From assembly GCA_016789405.1 (NCBI GenBank), contig JAEUPQ010000015.1, forward strand, positions 62,001 through 126,000: DNA of 64,000 nt, read 5' to 3'. Of this stretch, positions 37,972-46,838 are shown piece by piece. Below the pieces are notes generated by a model. The model worked only from the letters and a program-made list of their open reading frames with translations, had not been told where the DNA came from and did no database searches. How positions within the stretch are numbered: position 1 is the first letter of the stretch; each line of letters starts with the position of its first letter. The position numbers and the translations under genes are program-made. This stretch comes from Lysobacteraceae bacterium (GTDB lineage: Bacteria > Pseudomonadota > Gammaproteobacteria > Xanthomonadales > Xanthomonadaceae).

Positions 37972-38702
37972 TGCAGCCCCTTCGATTCGAAACGCTGTGC
38001 GCCCATGGGCAGGCGGGAGGCTGGGGCGCAGTCCTCGGAAGGCGCTTCCGGTCCGAAGCGGACGGCCTCCTCTTCCCACACCCGGTCGATGGCTTCCGGT
38101 GTGTCGTCGCGCGCCTCGGTGGCGACGCGCTGGCGCATCACGGTGAGGTCGACCTTGCCGTGCGCGATGATGACGAGGGTCTCGAACAGCGTGGCGTACG
38201 GGCTCTCGCGTTCCAGCGCGCGCGCAGCCAGCAGTTCGAGGATGTGGCCGACGTGCCTGAGCCAGTCGGCGATCTCCTCCTGCGGACGGGTCGACAGGTA
38301 CTCCAGCACCAACGGCAGGTAGTCGGGCAGCTGGCGCACGCCGATCTCGAAGCCGTTGTTGCGGTAGGTCTCGACCAGATCGACCATCGCCTGGCCGCGA
38401 TCGCGCGATTCGCCATGGATGTGTTCGAACAGCAGCAGGCTCATCGCGCGGCCGCGATCGAACAGCGCCAGCCAGGCTTCTTCCGCCGCCATCGGTTCCT
38501 GCGCGAGCAGGGCGTCGACGAAGCCGGTGAGCGCAACGCGCTGGCGCGGCGTGAGTGAGACCGGATCGGCGGCGGCCTCGCGCAGTTCGTCGGCGTAGTG
38601 CCACAGTTCGGGGCGCGGGTAGTCCAGCAGGACCGAGACGAGTTTCAGGACTTTCATGCCCGGGGTGGACATGGGTGCCGGTACATGGGCGTGCGTGTTC
38701 AT
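37968..38702 (-). CDS. narJ: Nitrate reductase molybdenum-cofactor assembly chaperone
   Basis: A 244-aa all-helical protein of the TorD/NarJ family: MKVLKLVSVLLDYPRPELWH, LLFEHIHGESRDRGQAMVDL, LPDYLPLVLEYLS. It binds the N-terminus of NarG in the cytoplasm and holds it until the molybdenum cofactor is inserted. It overlaps narH and narI by four bases on either side, the usual coupling. MKVLK at residue 16 could be the true start, because the first 15 residues are not part of the fold. Confidence 0.95.
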   Translation of the reverse strand: MNTHAHVPAPMSTPGMKVLKLVSVLLDYPRPELWHYADELREAAADPVSLTPRQRVALTGFVDALLAQEPMAAEEAWLALFDRGRAMSLLLFEHIHGESRDRGQAMVDLVETYRNNGFEIGVRQLPDYLPLVLEYLSTRPQEEIADWLRHVGHILELLAARALERESPYATLFETLVIIAHGKVDLTVMRQRVATEARDDTPEAIDRVWEEEAVRFGPEAPSEDCAPASRLPMGAQRFESKGLQ

Positions 38703-40246
38703 GCTTGCTCCTTCCGCGATGTCTGGCGGGCAGGCGGGACGTGATAGGTCTGGGTGGAACGGCCGCCGAACAGCGCTTCGCCCTGGCTGGATGGCGAGCA
38801 GCCGTTGCCGAAGGTGAAGCCGCAGCCGCCGCGTTCGCCGAAGGCGTCGTTGGCGTATTCGCGGTGACCGCTCGGTACCACGAAGCGGTCTTCGTAGTCG
38901 GCGATGGCCAGATAGCGGTACATCTCCTCGGCCTGGGCCACGCTCAGGCCTGCCTGCCTGAGCACCGCCGTGTCCTCGATGCCGTCGACATGCATCGCGC
39001 GGCGCCAGGCACGCATCGCCAGCATGCGTTCCATCGCACGCACCACCGGCGCCTCGTCGCCCGCAGTCAGCAGGTTGGCGAGATAGCGCACCGGGATGCG
39101 CAGCGAGCGCACGTCGGGAATCCCGCCGTTCATGTCGACGCGACCGGCATCGGCGGCGGACTGGATCGGCGACAGCGGCGGCACGTACCAGACCATCGGC
39201 AAGGTGCGGTACTCAGGATGCAGCGGCAGCGCCAGTTTCCAGTCGATCGCCATCTTGTAGACCGGCGATGCTTTTGCGGCCTCCAGCCAGTTGTCGGGGA
39301 TACCCTCGGCGCGCGCCGCAGCGATCACCGCGGGATCGTAGGGATCGAGGAAGATGTCCAGATGCGCCTGGTACAGGTCCTGTTCGGACGGCACCGACGC
39401 GGCCTGCTCGATCCGGTCGGCGTCGTAGAGCATCACGCCGAGGTAGCGGATGCGGCCGACACAGGTTTCCGAACACACGGTCGGCTCGCCCATCTCGATG
39501 CGCGGGTAGCAGAAGATGCACTTCTCGGATTTGCCCGACTTCCAGTTGTAGTAGATCTTCTTGTAGGGGCAGGCCGACACGCACATGCGCCAGCCGCGGC
39601 ACTTGTCCTGGTCAATCAGCACGATGCCGTCTTCCTCGCGCTTGTAGATCGCGCCGGACGGGCAGGACGCCACGCACGCCGGGTTCAGGCAGTGCTCGCA
39701 CAGACGCGGCAGATACATCATGAAGGTCTGCTCGAACGCGCCGTAGATCTCCTTCTGCACGCCTTCGAAGTTGCTGTCCTTCGAGCGCTTGGCGAATTCT
39801 GTGCCGAGGATCTCCTCCCAGTTCGGGCCCCAGTGAATCTTCTGCATGCGCTCGCCGGTGATCAGCGAGCGCGGTCGCGCGGTCGGCTGGTGCTGGCTGT
39901 CGGGCGCCTGATGCAGGTGTTGGTAGTCGAAGTCGAAGGGTTCGTAATAGTCGTCGATCTGCGGCAGATCGGGATTGGCGAAGATCTTCGCCAGCATGCG
40001 CAGACGGCCGCCGGCCTTCAGGGTCAGCTTGCCGTTGCCGCCGCGCACCCAGCCACCGTTCCACTTGCGCTGGTTTTCCCACTCTTTGGGATAGCCGATA
40101 CCGGGCTTGGTCTCGACGTTGTTGAACCAGGCGTACTCGACGCCCTCGCGCGAAGTCCAGACGTTCTTGCAGGTGATCGAGCAGACATGGCAGCCGATGC
40201 ACTTGTCCAGGTTGAGGACCATCGCGATCTGTGCGCGGACTTTCAT
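38699..40246 (-). CDS. narH: Respiratory nitrate reductase beta subunit
   Basis: Start at ATG 40246 (MKVRAQIAMVLNLDKCIGCH), overlapping the narG stop by four bases; 515 aa. Four cysteine clusters bind Fe-S centres: CIGCHVCSITC near the start, CEHCLNPACVASCPSGAIYK (about 178), CRGWRMCVSACPYK (about 211; Trp in place of the second Cys is normal and gives the 3Fe-4S centre) and CIFC/CSETCVGRIRYLG (about 240). It relays electrons from NarI to NarG on the cytoplasmic face of the membrane. Confidence 0.96.
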   Translation of the reverse strand: MKVRAQIAMVLNLDKCIGCHVCSITCKNVWTSREGVEYAWFNNVETKPGIGYPKEWENQRKWNGGWVRGGNGKLTLKAGGRLRMLAKIFANPDLPQIDDYYEPFDFDYQHLHQAPDSQHQPTARPRSLITGERMQKIHWGPNWEEILGTEFAKRSKDSNFEGVQKEIYGAFEQTFMMYLPRLCEHCLNPACVASCPSGAIYKREEDGIVLIDQDKCRGWRMCVSACPYKKIYYNWKSGKSEKCIFCYPRIEMGEPTVCSETCVGRIRYLGVMLYDADRIEQAASVPSEQDLYQAHLDIFLDPYDPAVIAAARAEGIPDNWLEAAKASPVYKMAIDWKLALPLHPEYRTLPMVWYVPPLSPIQSAADAGRVDMNGGIPDVRSLRIPVRYLANLLTAGDEAPVVRAMERMLAMRAWRRAMHVDGIEDTAVLRQAGLSVAQAEEMYRYLAIADYEDRFVVPSGHREYANDAFGERGGCGFTFGNGCSPSSQGEALFGGRSTQTYHVPPARQTSRKEQA

Positions 40247-43200
40247 CGTGCAGCCTCCTGTTCGGCCGGGACCGGTTCGCCATCGAGCCAGTCGACCTTG
40301 TTCATTTTGCGCACGATCACGAACTCGTCGCGATTGGTGCCGGTGGTGCCGTAATAGTTGAAGCCGTAGCTCAGCTGCGCGTAGCCGCCGATCATGTGCG
40401 TGGGTTTGACCACCACGCGGGTGACCGAATTGTGGATGCCGCCGCGCGTGCCGGTGATCTCCGACCCGGGTGTGTTGATGATGCGTTCCTGGGCGTGGTA
40501 CATCATCGCCATGCCCGGCATCACGCGCTGGCTGACCACGGCGCGGGCGGAGATTGCCCCGTTGACGTTGAACAGCTCGATCCAGTCGTTGTCCTCGATG
40601 CCCGCGCTCTTCGCATCGTCTTCCGACAGCCAGACGATCGGCCCGCCGCGCGACAGCGTCTGCATCAACAGGTTGTCGCTGTAGGTGCTGTGGATGCCCC
40701 ATTTCTGGTGCGGCGTGATCCAGTTCAGCACGATCTCCTTCTGCCCGTTCGGCTTCTTGCCGAGAATCGGCGCGATGGTCCTGGTGTTGACTGGCGGGCG
40801 ATAGCCCATGAAGCCCTCGCCGAAGGCGCGCATCCACTCGTGGTCCTGGTAGAACTGCTGGCGCCCGGTGAGCGTGCGCCAGGGAATCAGCTCGTGGACG
40901 TTGGTGTAGCCGGCGTTGTAGCTGACGTGTTCGTCCTCCAGCCCGGACCACACCGGCGACGAGATGATCTTGCGCGGCTGCGCCTGCACGTCGCGGAAGC
41001 GGATGGCTTCATGTTCCTTGCCTTCGGCCAGATGGGTGTGGCTGCGGCCGGTGAAGCTGCCGAGGGACGCCCAGGCTTTCACCGCGACGTGGCCGTTGGT
41101 TTCTGGCGCGAGATGCAGGATGACTTCGGCCGCGTCGATCGCGGTGTCGATCTTCGGCCGCCCGTGGCTCACGCCGGGTTCGGTGACGGTGCGGTTGAGT
41201 TCGCCGAGGAAATGCACTTCGTCCTTCGTGTCCCAGACCAGGCCCTTGCCCCAGTTGCCCAGCTTGTCCAGCAGCGGTCCGAGCGAGGTGAACTTGCGGT
41301 AGAGGTTCGGATAGTCGCGTTCGACAACGACCATGCTCGGCATGGTCTTGCCCGGGATCGGCTCGCATTCGCCCTTCTTCCAGTCCACCACCTCGGGCAT
41401 CGCCAGTTCGCCGGGGCTGTCGTGCAGGGTCGGCACCAGAACAAGATCCTTCTCGACGCCGAGCACGCCCGGTGCCAGCGCGCTTACGGTGCGCGCGATG
41501 CCCTTGAAGATGTCCCAGTCGCTGCGCGCTTCCCAGGCCGGGTCCACCGCCTTCGACAGCGGATGGATGAAGGGATGCATGTCCGAGGTATTGAGGTCGT
41601 TCTTTTCGTACCAGGTGGCGGTCGGCAGCACGATGTCGGAATACAGCGCGGTGGTGCACATGCGGAAGTCGAGCGTCACCAGCAGGTCGAGCTTGCCTTC
41701 CGGCGCTTCGTCGCGCCAGGCGATTTCCTCGGGCTTGGCCGCACCGCGCTCGCCCAGGTCCTTGCCCTGCAGACCGTGGCGCGTACCGAGCATGTGTCTG
41801 AGCATATACTCGTGGCCCTTGCCGGAGCTGCCGAGCAGGTTCGAGCGCCAGATGAAGAGGTTGCGGGGGAAGTTCTGCGGTGCGTCGGGATCGGCGAAGG
41901 CGAAATCCAGCGCACCGGACTTGAACTGGCGGACCGCATACTGCACCGGATCCATTCCTTCGCGTTCGGCGGCCTTGACTACCGACATCGGATTGACGTT
42001 GAGCTGCGGCGCCGAAGGCAGCCAGCCCATGCGTACCGCGCGCAGGTTGAAGTCGGCGAAGCTGCCGCGATACTTCTCCGGATCGGCGAGCGGGCAGAGG
42101 ATTTCCTCGACGCCCAGCTTCTCGTAGCGCCACTGGTCGGAGTTGAAGTACCAGAAGCTGGTGCCGTTCATCTGTCGCGGCGGGCGGCTCCAGTCCAGGG
42201 CGAAGGCCAGCGGCAGCCAGCCCGACTGCGGACGCAGTTTTTCCTGGCCGACGTAGTGCGCCCAGCCGCCGCCGCTCTGGCCGACGCAGCCGCACATCAC
42301 GAGCATGTTGATCAGCCCGCGATAGTTCATGTCGTTGTGGTACCAGTGGTTCATCGCGGCGCCGACGATGATCATGCTGCGACCGCGGGTCTTGTCGGCG
42401 GTGCGCGCGAACTCGCGGGCGATCGAGATCACCTGCGCGCGCGGCACCCCGGTGATGCGTTCCTGCCAGGCCGGCGTGCCGGGCACCTCGGCATCGTCGT
42501 AGTCGGCGGCGACGTGGCGCCCGCCGAAGCCGCGATCCACGCCGTACTGCGCAAGCTGCAGGTCGTAGACGGTCGCGACGAGGCAGTCGCTGCCGTCGGC
42601 GAGGGCGATGCGACGCACCGGGATGTTGCGTTCCAGGATGTCCTCGACCTTCACGCTCGCCCACTTTTCGTGTTCGATGCCGCCGAAGTAGGGATAGCTC
42701 ACCGCCTCGATCGCGTCGTGCGCATCCTTCAGGCTCAGCAGCAGCCGCGTTTCGCGCCCGGCGCTGTCGCACTCCTCGATGTTCCACTTGCCCTGTTCGC
42801 CCCAACGGAAGCCGATCGAGCCCTTGGGCACGACGATGTCGCCGCTGTTGCCGTCGAAGGCGAGGGTCTTCCATTCGGGATTGTTGGTCTCGCCGGCGCC
42901 GCCGAGATCGCTGGCGCGCAGGTAGCGGCCCGGCACGAGACGGCCGTCGTCCCGGCGCTCCAGGCGCACCAGCAACGGCATGTCGGAATACTGGCGGCAG
43001 TAGTCGGTGAAGTACTGCGACGGCTGCTCGACGTGGAACTCGCGCAGGATCACGTGGCCGAAGGCGAAGGCCAGCGCGGCGTCGGTGCCCTGTTTCGGAT
43101 GCACCCACTGGTCGCACAGCTTGGCGACTTCGGCGTAGTCCGGCGTGATCGCCACGGTGCGCGTGCCGTTGTAACGCGCCTCGGTGAGGAAGTGCGCATC

Positions 43201-43986
43201 GGGCGTGCGCGTCTGCGGGACGTTGGATCCCCAGCAGATGATGTACTTGCTGTTGTACCAGTCCGCCGACTCGGGTACATCGGTCTGTTCGCCCCAGACC
43301 TGCGGGCTGGCCGGCGGCAGATCGCAGTACCAGTCGTAGAAGCTGAGGCAGGCGCCGCCGAGCAGCGACAGGTAGCGTGCGCCTGCGGCGTAGCTGACCA
43401 TCGACATCGCCGGGATCGGCGAGAAGCCGATTACGCGGTCCGGTCCGTACTGCTTGACGGTATAGAGATTCGACGCGGCGATGATCTCGTTGGCTTCATC
43501 CCAGGGCAGGCGCACGAAGCCGCCCATGCCGCGGCGGCTCTTGTAGCTCTTCGCCTTGGCGCTGTCCTCGACGATGCTGGCCCAGGCGTCCACCGGCGCC
43601 TTGTCCTTGCGCGCCTCGCGCCACAGCTTGAGCAGTGTGCTGCGGATCAGCGGGTACTTCACCCGGTTCGCGCTGTACAGGTACCAGGAGTAGCTGGCGC
43701 CGCGCGGGCAGCCGCGTGGTTCGTGGTTGGGCAGGTCCGGACGCGTGCGCGGGTAGTCGGTCTGCTGGGTTTCCCAGGTGACCAGTCCGTTCTTGACGTA
43801 GACCTTCCAGCTGCACGATCCGGTGCAGTTCACGCCGTGGGTCGAGCGCACGATCTTGTCGTACTGCCAGCGCTGGCGATAGCCATCCTCCCAGCTGCGG
43901 TCGTCGCTGCGGGTCGCACCGTAGCCGTCGGAAAAGGTTTCTGGTGCGGGCTTGAGGAAGTTCAGCCGGTCGAGGAAATGGCTCAT
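40243..43986 (-). CDS. narG: Respiratory nitrate reductase alpha subunit
   Basis: A 1247-aa protein, the full length of NarG. The N-terminal FS0 cluster motif begins HGVNCTGSCSWKVY (about 50-63), with the His ligand characteristic of Nar. The molybdenum-site region includes IICWGSNVPQTRTPDAHFL (about 242-260). NHWYHNDMNYRGLINMLVMC and the C-terminal molybdopterin dinucleotide domain follow. It lacks a Tat signal for export, so it reduces nitrate to nitrite on the cytoplasmic side. The order narK2-narG-narH-narJ-narI with four-base overlaps is canonical. Confidence 0.97.
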   Translation of the reverse strand: MSHFLDRLNFLKPAPETFSDGYGATRSDDRSWEDGYRQRWQYDKIVRSTHGVNCTGSCSWKVYVKNGLVTWETQQTDYPRTRPDLPNHEPRGCPRGASYSWYLYSANRVKYPLIRSTLLKLWREARKDKAPVDAWASIVEDSAKAKSYKSRRGMGGFVRLPWDEANEIIAASNLYTVKQYGPDRVIGFSPIPAMSMVSYAAGARYLSLLGGACLSFYDWYCDLPPASPQVWGEQTDVPESADWYNSKYIICWGSNVPQTRTPDAHFLTEARYNGTRTVAITPDYAEVAKLCDQWVHPKQGTDAALAFAFGHVILREFHVEQPSQYFTDYCRQYSDMPLLVRLERRDDGRLVPGRYLRASDLGGAGETNNPEWKTLAFDGNSGDIVVPKGSIGFRWGEQGKWNIEECDSAGRETRLLLSLKDAHDAIEAVSYPYFGGIEHEKWASVKVEDILERNIPVRRIALADGSDCLVATVYDLQLAQYGVDRGFGGRHVAADYDDAEVPGTPAWQERITGVPRAQVISIAREFARTADKTRGRSMIIVGAAMNHWYHNDMNYRGLINMLVMCGCVGQSGGGWAHYVGQEKLRPQSGWLPLAFALDWSRPPRQMNGTSFWYFNSDQWRYEKLGVEEILCPLADPEKYRGSFADFNLRAVRMGWLPSAPQLNVNPMSVVKAAEREGMDPVQYAVRQFKSGALDFAFADPDAPQNFPRNLFIWRSNLLGSSGKGHEYMLRHMLGTRHGLQGKDLGERGAAKPEEIAWRDEAPEGKLDLLVTLDFRMCTTALYSDIVLPTATWYEKNDLNTSDMHPFIHPLSKAVDPAWEARSDWDIFKGIARTVSALAPGVLGVEKDLVLVPTLHDSPGELAMPEVVDWKKGECEPIPGKTMPSMVVVERDYPNLYRKFTSLGPLLDKLGNWGKGLVWDTKDEVHFLGELNRTVTEPGVSHGRPKIDTAIDAAEVILHLAPETNGHVAVKAWASLGSFTGRSHTHLAEGKEHEAIRFRDVQAQPRKIISSPVWSGLEDEHVSYNAGYTNVHELIPWRTLTGRQQFYQDHEWMRAFGEGFMGYRPPVNTRTIAPILGKKPNGQKEIVLNWITPHQKWGIHSTYSDNLLMQTLSRGGPIVWLSEDDAKSAGIEDNDWIELFNVNGAISARAVVSQRVMPGMAMMYHAQERIINTPGSEITGTRGGIHNSVTRVVVKPTHMIGGYAQLSYGFNYYGTTGTNRDEFVIVRKMNKVDWLDGEPVPAEQEAAR

Positions 43987-44079
43987 GTCTGATCTCTCGT
44001 GTTGCGTCGTGGCTGCGGACGGTGTGGTGGCGACGTGGCGCGGCGAGTGGCGTTCGTGGTGCTCGGCTGGCAGGGACTC

Positions 44080-45516
44080 TCAACAGGGATACTCGGCGCC
44101 CTTGCGGAAGTAGCACCACCAGGTGATCGCCAGGCAGGACACGTAGAAGGCGATGAAGATGTACAGCGCTGCCTGCGGGCCGCCGGTCATCGCGATTGAG
44201 GTGCCGTAGCTCTTGGGGATGAAGAAGCCGCCGTAGGCGCCGGTCGCCGACGAGAAGCCGATCACCGCCGCCGACTCGATGCCCGCGCGGCGCTGCGATG
44301 CGGCGCGCATGTCGCCGTCGGCCATGACCGGCAGCAGGCGTTCGTGCAGCGTGCGGAAGATCACCGGGATCATCCGGAAGGTGCTGGCGTTGCCGATGCC
44401 CGAGAGCACGAACAGCAGCAGGAACATCGCGAGGAAGCCGTTGAAGTTGCCGGCCTTGCCGTCGCCCGGCAGGAACTGCATCACTCCGAACACGCCGGCG
44501 GCCATCAGCACGAACACCCAGAAGGTCAGCACCGCGCCGCCGGTCCTGTCGGACAGCCAGCCGCCCAGCGGACGGGCGAGGGCTCCGACCAGCGGGCCGA
44601 GGAAGGCGTAGGCGAGTGGGTTGACCTCGGGGAACTGGGTCTTGATCAGCATCGGGAAACCCGCGGAGTAACCGATGAAGCTGCCGAAGGTGCCGACGTA
44701 CAGCCAGCACATCAGCCAGTTGTGGCGGCGCTTGAAGATCACCGACTGCTCGGCGAAGCTCGAACGCGCGCTGCTCAGGTCGTTCATGCCGAACCATGCG
44801 GCGAAAGTGCAGAGCAGCAGGAACGGCAGCCAGATGAAGCCGGCGTTCTGGAGGTAGAGCTGCTTGCCGTCGGCCGCGGCCTGCGGCGTGCCGGCAATGG
44901 CGCCGAATACGCCGGCCGAGATCACCAGCGGGATCACGAACTGGGTGACCGAGACGCCGAGGTTGCCCAGGCCCGCGTTCATGCCGAGCGCATAGCCCTG
45001 CTTCGCCTTCGGGAAGAAGAACGAGATGTTCGACATGGACGAGGCGAAGTTGCCGCCGCCGAAGCCGGCCAGTGCCGCGATCGCCACGAAGTGCCAGTAG
45101 GGCGTGCCCGTGTCCTGCACGGCGATGCCCAGCCACACGGCGGGGATCATCAACGATGCGGTGGAGATCGCGGTGAAGCGGCGACCGCCGACGATCGGCA
45201 CCAGGAAGCTGTAGAAGATGCGCAGGGTGGCGCCGGAGAGACCGGGCAGGGCGGCGAGCCAGAACAGCTGGTCGTCGCTGAAGGTGAAGCCGACGTCCCT
45301 GAGCTTCACCGTCACCGCCGAGAACATCATCCAGACCGCGAAGGCCAGCAGGAGGGCCGGAATCGAGATCCAGAGGTTGCGGCGGGCGATCCGCTGCCCG
45401 GTGGTGGACCAGAACGTCGGGTCTTCGACGTTCCAGTGGCGGATGGTGCGGGAGGACGGGCCTCCCGTGTCGTCGCCGCGGGGTGCGCGCGGGACCGTGG
45501 TCGTCTGAAGACTCAT
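44080..45516 (-). CDS. narK2: Nitrate/nitrite transporter, NarK2 type
   Basis: Start at ATG 45516 with AAGGGGAA upstream; 478 aa. It is an MFS protein with twelve helices and NarK motifs: GGGNFASSMSNISFFFPKAK (nitrate signature 1, about 165) and SATGAYGGFFIPKSYG (signature 2, about 425). The long first loop region (FTFSDDQLFWLAALPGLSGA) is typical of the NarK2 nitrate/nitrite antiporter branch. It leads the narKGHJI operon, and a TTGAT-N4-GTCAA box lies about 80 bases before its start. Confidence 0.93.
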   Translation of the reverse strand: MSLQTTTVPRAPRGDDTGGPSSRTIRHWNVEDPTFWSTTGQRIARRNLWISIPALLLAFAVWMMFSAVTVKLRDVGFTFSDDQLFWLAALPGLSGATLRIFYSFLVPIVGGRRFTAISTASLMIPAVWLGIAVQDTGTPYWHFVAIAALAGFGGGNFASSMSNISFFFPKAKQGYALGMNAGLGNLGVSVTQFVIPLVISAGVFGAIAGTPQAAADGKQLYLQNAGFIWLPFLLLCTFAAWFGMNDLSSARSSFAEQSVIFKRRHNWLMCWLYVGTFGSFIGYSAGFPMLIKTQFPEVNPLAYAFLGPLVGALARPLGGWLSDRTGGAVLTFWVFVLMAAGVFGVMQFLPGDGKAGNFNGFLAMFLLLFVLSGIGNASTFRMIPVIFRTLHERLLPVMADGDMRAASQRRAGIESAAVIGFSSATGAYGGFFIPKSYGTSIAMTGGPQAALYIFIAFYVSCLAITWWCYFRKGAEYPC

Positions 45517-45595
45517 GCTGCATTCCCCTTGGCGGGATCCGGCAGCGTGCGTGCCGGCTTGGACGACAGTCTTCCCTTGCCAACGCCGCATCGCC

Positions 45596-45609
45596 TTGAT
45601 TTCGGTCAA
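45596..45609 (-). promoter_or_regulatory. FNR box upstream of narK2
   Basis: TTGATTTCGGTCAA matches the FNR consensus TTGAT-N4-ATCAA at nine of ten positions. It is about 80 bases before the narK2 ATG, fitting activation from near -41.5. It lies just past the stop region of the DUF7009-like gene, so it gives narK2GHJI its own anaerobic promoter. Confidence 0.75.
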
Positions 45610-45971
45610 CCGGCTTCCATTTGGCCGATGCTGCGCTGCACACCGCGGCGATGGCTGTCGCGCACGTCGATCTCCACCGATACCTGCAGTGGGTCGGCCC
45701 CCGTATCCGTCCAGTGGAAATGCAGGCCATCGCGCCGCGGCCGGGCGTTGGCGAAGGCCGCGAAATCCTCGCGCGGCAGGCGCACGCGCAGGACATCGGG
45801 GCCTGAAAGCAGGCCCGGGGCCTCGATGTCGCACAGCAGCAGACGCCAGCGCAGCACGACCTGCGGCGACAGCGCCGTCGCGGTGTCCACCGCCTCGCCG
45901 CCGAGCAGTCGTGCCAGTTCGTCCTCGCCGATGCGCAGGCGCAAGGACTGACCATCCAGCTGGATCTTCAT
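45606..45971 (-). CDS. DUF7009-like small protein
   Basis: Start at ATG 45971 (MKIQLDGQSLRLRIGEDELA), two bases after the moaE stop; 121 aa. The N-terminal pattern (K-I-x-L-x-G-x-S-L-R-L-R, then a helix with Glu/Leu) and later strands (HFHWTDTGADPLQVSVEIDV) resemble the DUF7009 family of small beta proteins sometimes found near nitrate reductase genes. It is probably cytoplasmic. The function is unknown, and the family name is given from memory of its pattern. It closes the moa operon. Confidence 0.65.
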   Translation of the reverse strand: MKIQLDGQSLRLRIGEDELARLLGGEAVDTATALSPQVVLRWRLLLCDIEAPGLLSGPDVLRVRLPREDFAAFANARPRRDGLHFHWTDTGADPLQVSVEIDVRDSHRRGVQRSIGQMEAG

Positions 45972-45973
45972 GG

Positions 45974-46570
45974 TCAGCCTCCTGCGTGCCCGAGACCGCA
46001 GCCGCAGCAGTCCGACGCCCCCGGGAGCGGCGCAGCGACAGCCGGCGCCGCAATGGCGGCAGGGACCGGTTCGGCTACGGGGACAGGTTCGACGCACAGG
46101 GCGCAGCCTTCGCTCCATTCGCTGCTGCCGTCGATGTAATGCTCCTGCTTCCAGATCGGCGCCTCGTGCTTCACCGCCTCGATCACCTCCCGGCAGCCGC
46201 GGAAGGCGGCGTCGCGGTGCGGCGTGGCGAAGGCGACGACCACCGCGACATCGCCGACCTTCAATCGGCCTTTCGCGTGGGCGACATAGGCCTTCGCGGC
46301 CGGGCCGTGGCTCGCGATGGCCGCCTCGGCGCTGCGCCGGAAGACGTTCAGGGCCAGCGGATCGAACATGTCGTAGTGGATGCCGGTGACCGTGCGGCCC
46401 TGGTTGGCGGCGCGCACGCGTCCGACGAACAGGTCGATGCCGCCGAAGGCATCGTCGGAGACGAAGGCCAGCGCGGCCATCAGGTCGGGCTGTCCGTCGA
46501 TGGCGTCGACGATTTCGACGTGAAGCGCTTCCGTCGATGAAAGCGACGAGACTTGCGAGGGCATCGTCAT
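45974..46570 (-). CDS. moaE: Molybdopterin synthase catalytic subunit with a Cys-rich tail
   Basis: A 198-aa protein starting at ATG 46570, one base after the moaD stop. The MoaE core runs to about residue 155: VGRVRAANQGRTVTGIHYDM, AAKAYVAHAKGRLKVGDVAV, RDAAFRGCREVIEAVKHEAP and IWKQEHYIDGSSEW, including the Lys residues needed for catalysis. With MoaD it adds two sulfurs to cyclic pyranopterin. Beyond the core is an extra tail of about 40 residues, Pro/Ala-rich and ending in SDCCGCGLGHAGG, which standard MoaE lacks. The tail may bind metal or accept sulfur; that is inference. Confidence 0.9.
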   Translation of the reverse strand: MTMPSQVSSLSSTEALHVEIVDAIDGQPDLMAALAFVSDDAFGGIDLFVGRVRAANQGRTVTGIHYDMFDPLALNVFRRSAEAAIASHGPAAKAYVAHAKGRLKVGDVAVVVAFATPHRDAAFRGCREVIEAVKHEAPIWKQEHYIDGSSEWSEGCALCVEPVPVAEPVPAAIAAPAVAAPLPGASDCCGCGLGHAGG

Positions 46571-46571
46571 G

Positions 46572-46838
46572 TCAGCCTCCGCTCACCGGCGGGATGATCG
46601 CCAGCCGGCCGTCGGCCGGGAGCAGGCTGCCGGCGCGCAGCAGCGCCTCGTCGGTCGCGAACGCCGAGGTGCGCAACAAGCCGGAGTTGAAGCCGGGCCA
46701 GTGCGCGCGGCCGTGGACATCGAGCGCGCAGCGCACGTCGGAAATGGTCCGTGCGCCCGGGCAGTCGAGCGTGAGGAGGTCGTCGTCCTGGAATTGGCGG
46801 AATGCGCCGAACAGGCGGATGGTCACTTGCATGGTCAT
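46572..46838 (-). CDS. moaD: Molybdopterin synthase sulfur carrier subunit
   Basis: Start at ATG 46838 (MTMQVTIRLFGAFRQFQDDD), overlapping the moeA stop by four bases; 88 aa. It is a ubiquitin-like protein ending in the required Gly-Gly (PPVSGG), which is adenylated and converted to thiocarboxylate before sulfur transfer to cyclic pyranopterin. It sits beside its partner moaE. The activating enzyme MoeB is not in this window. Confidence 0.93.
   Translation of the reverse strand: MTMQVTIRLFGAFRQFQDDDLLTLDCPGARTISDVRCALDVHGRAHWPGFNSGLLRTSAFATDEALLRAGSLLPADGRLAIIPPVSGG

Noticed and set aside
40231-43992. A 1253-aa plus-strand ORF opposite narG
   Set aside because: It is a shadow of the high-GC narG codons: rich in Ala/Val/Arg/His without any recognisable motif, while the minus strand gives a full-length NarG.
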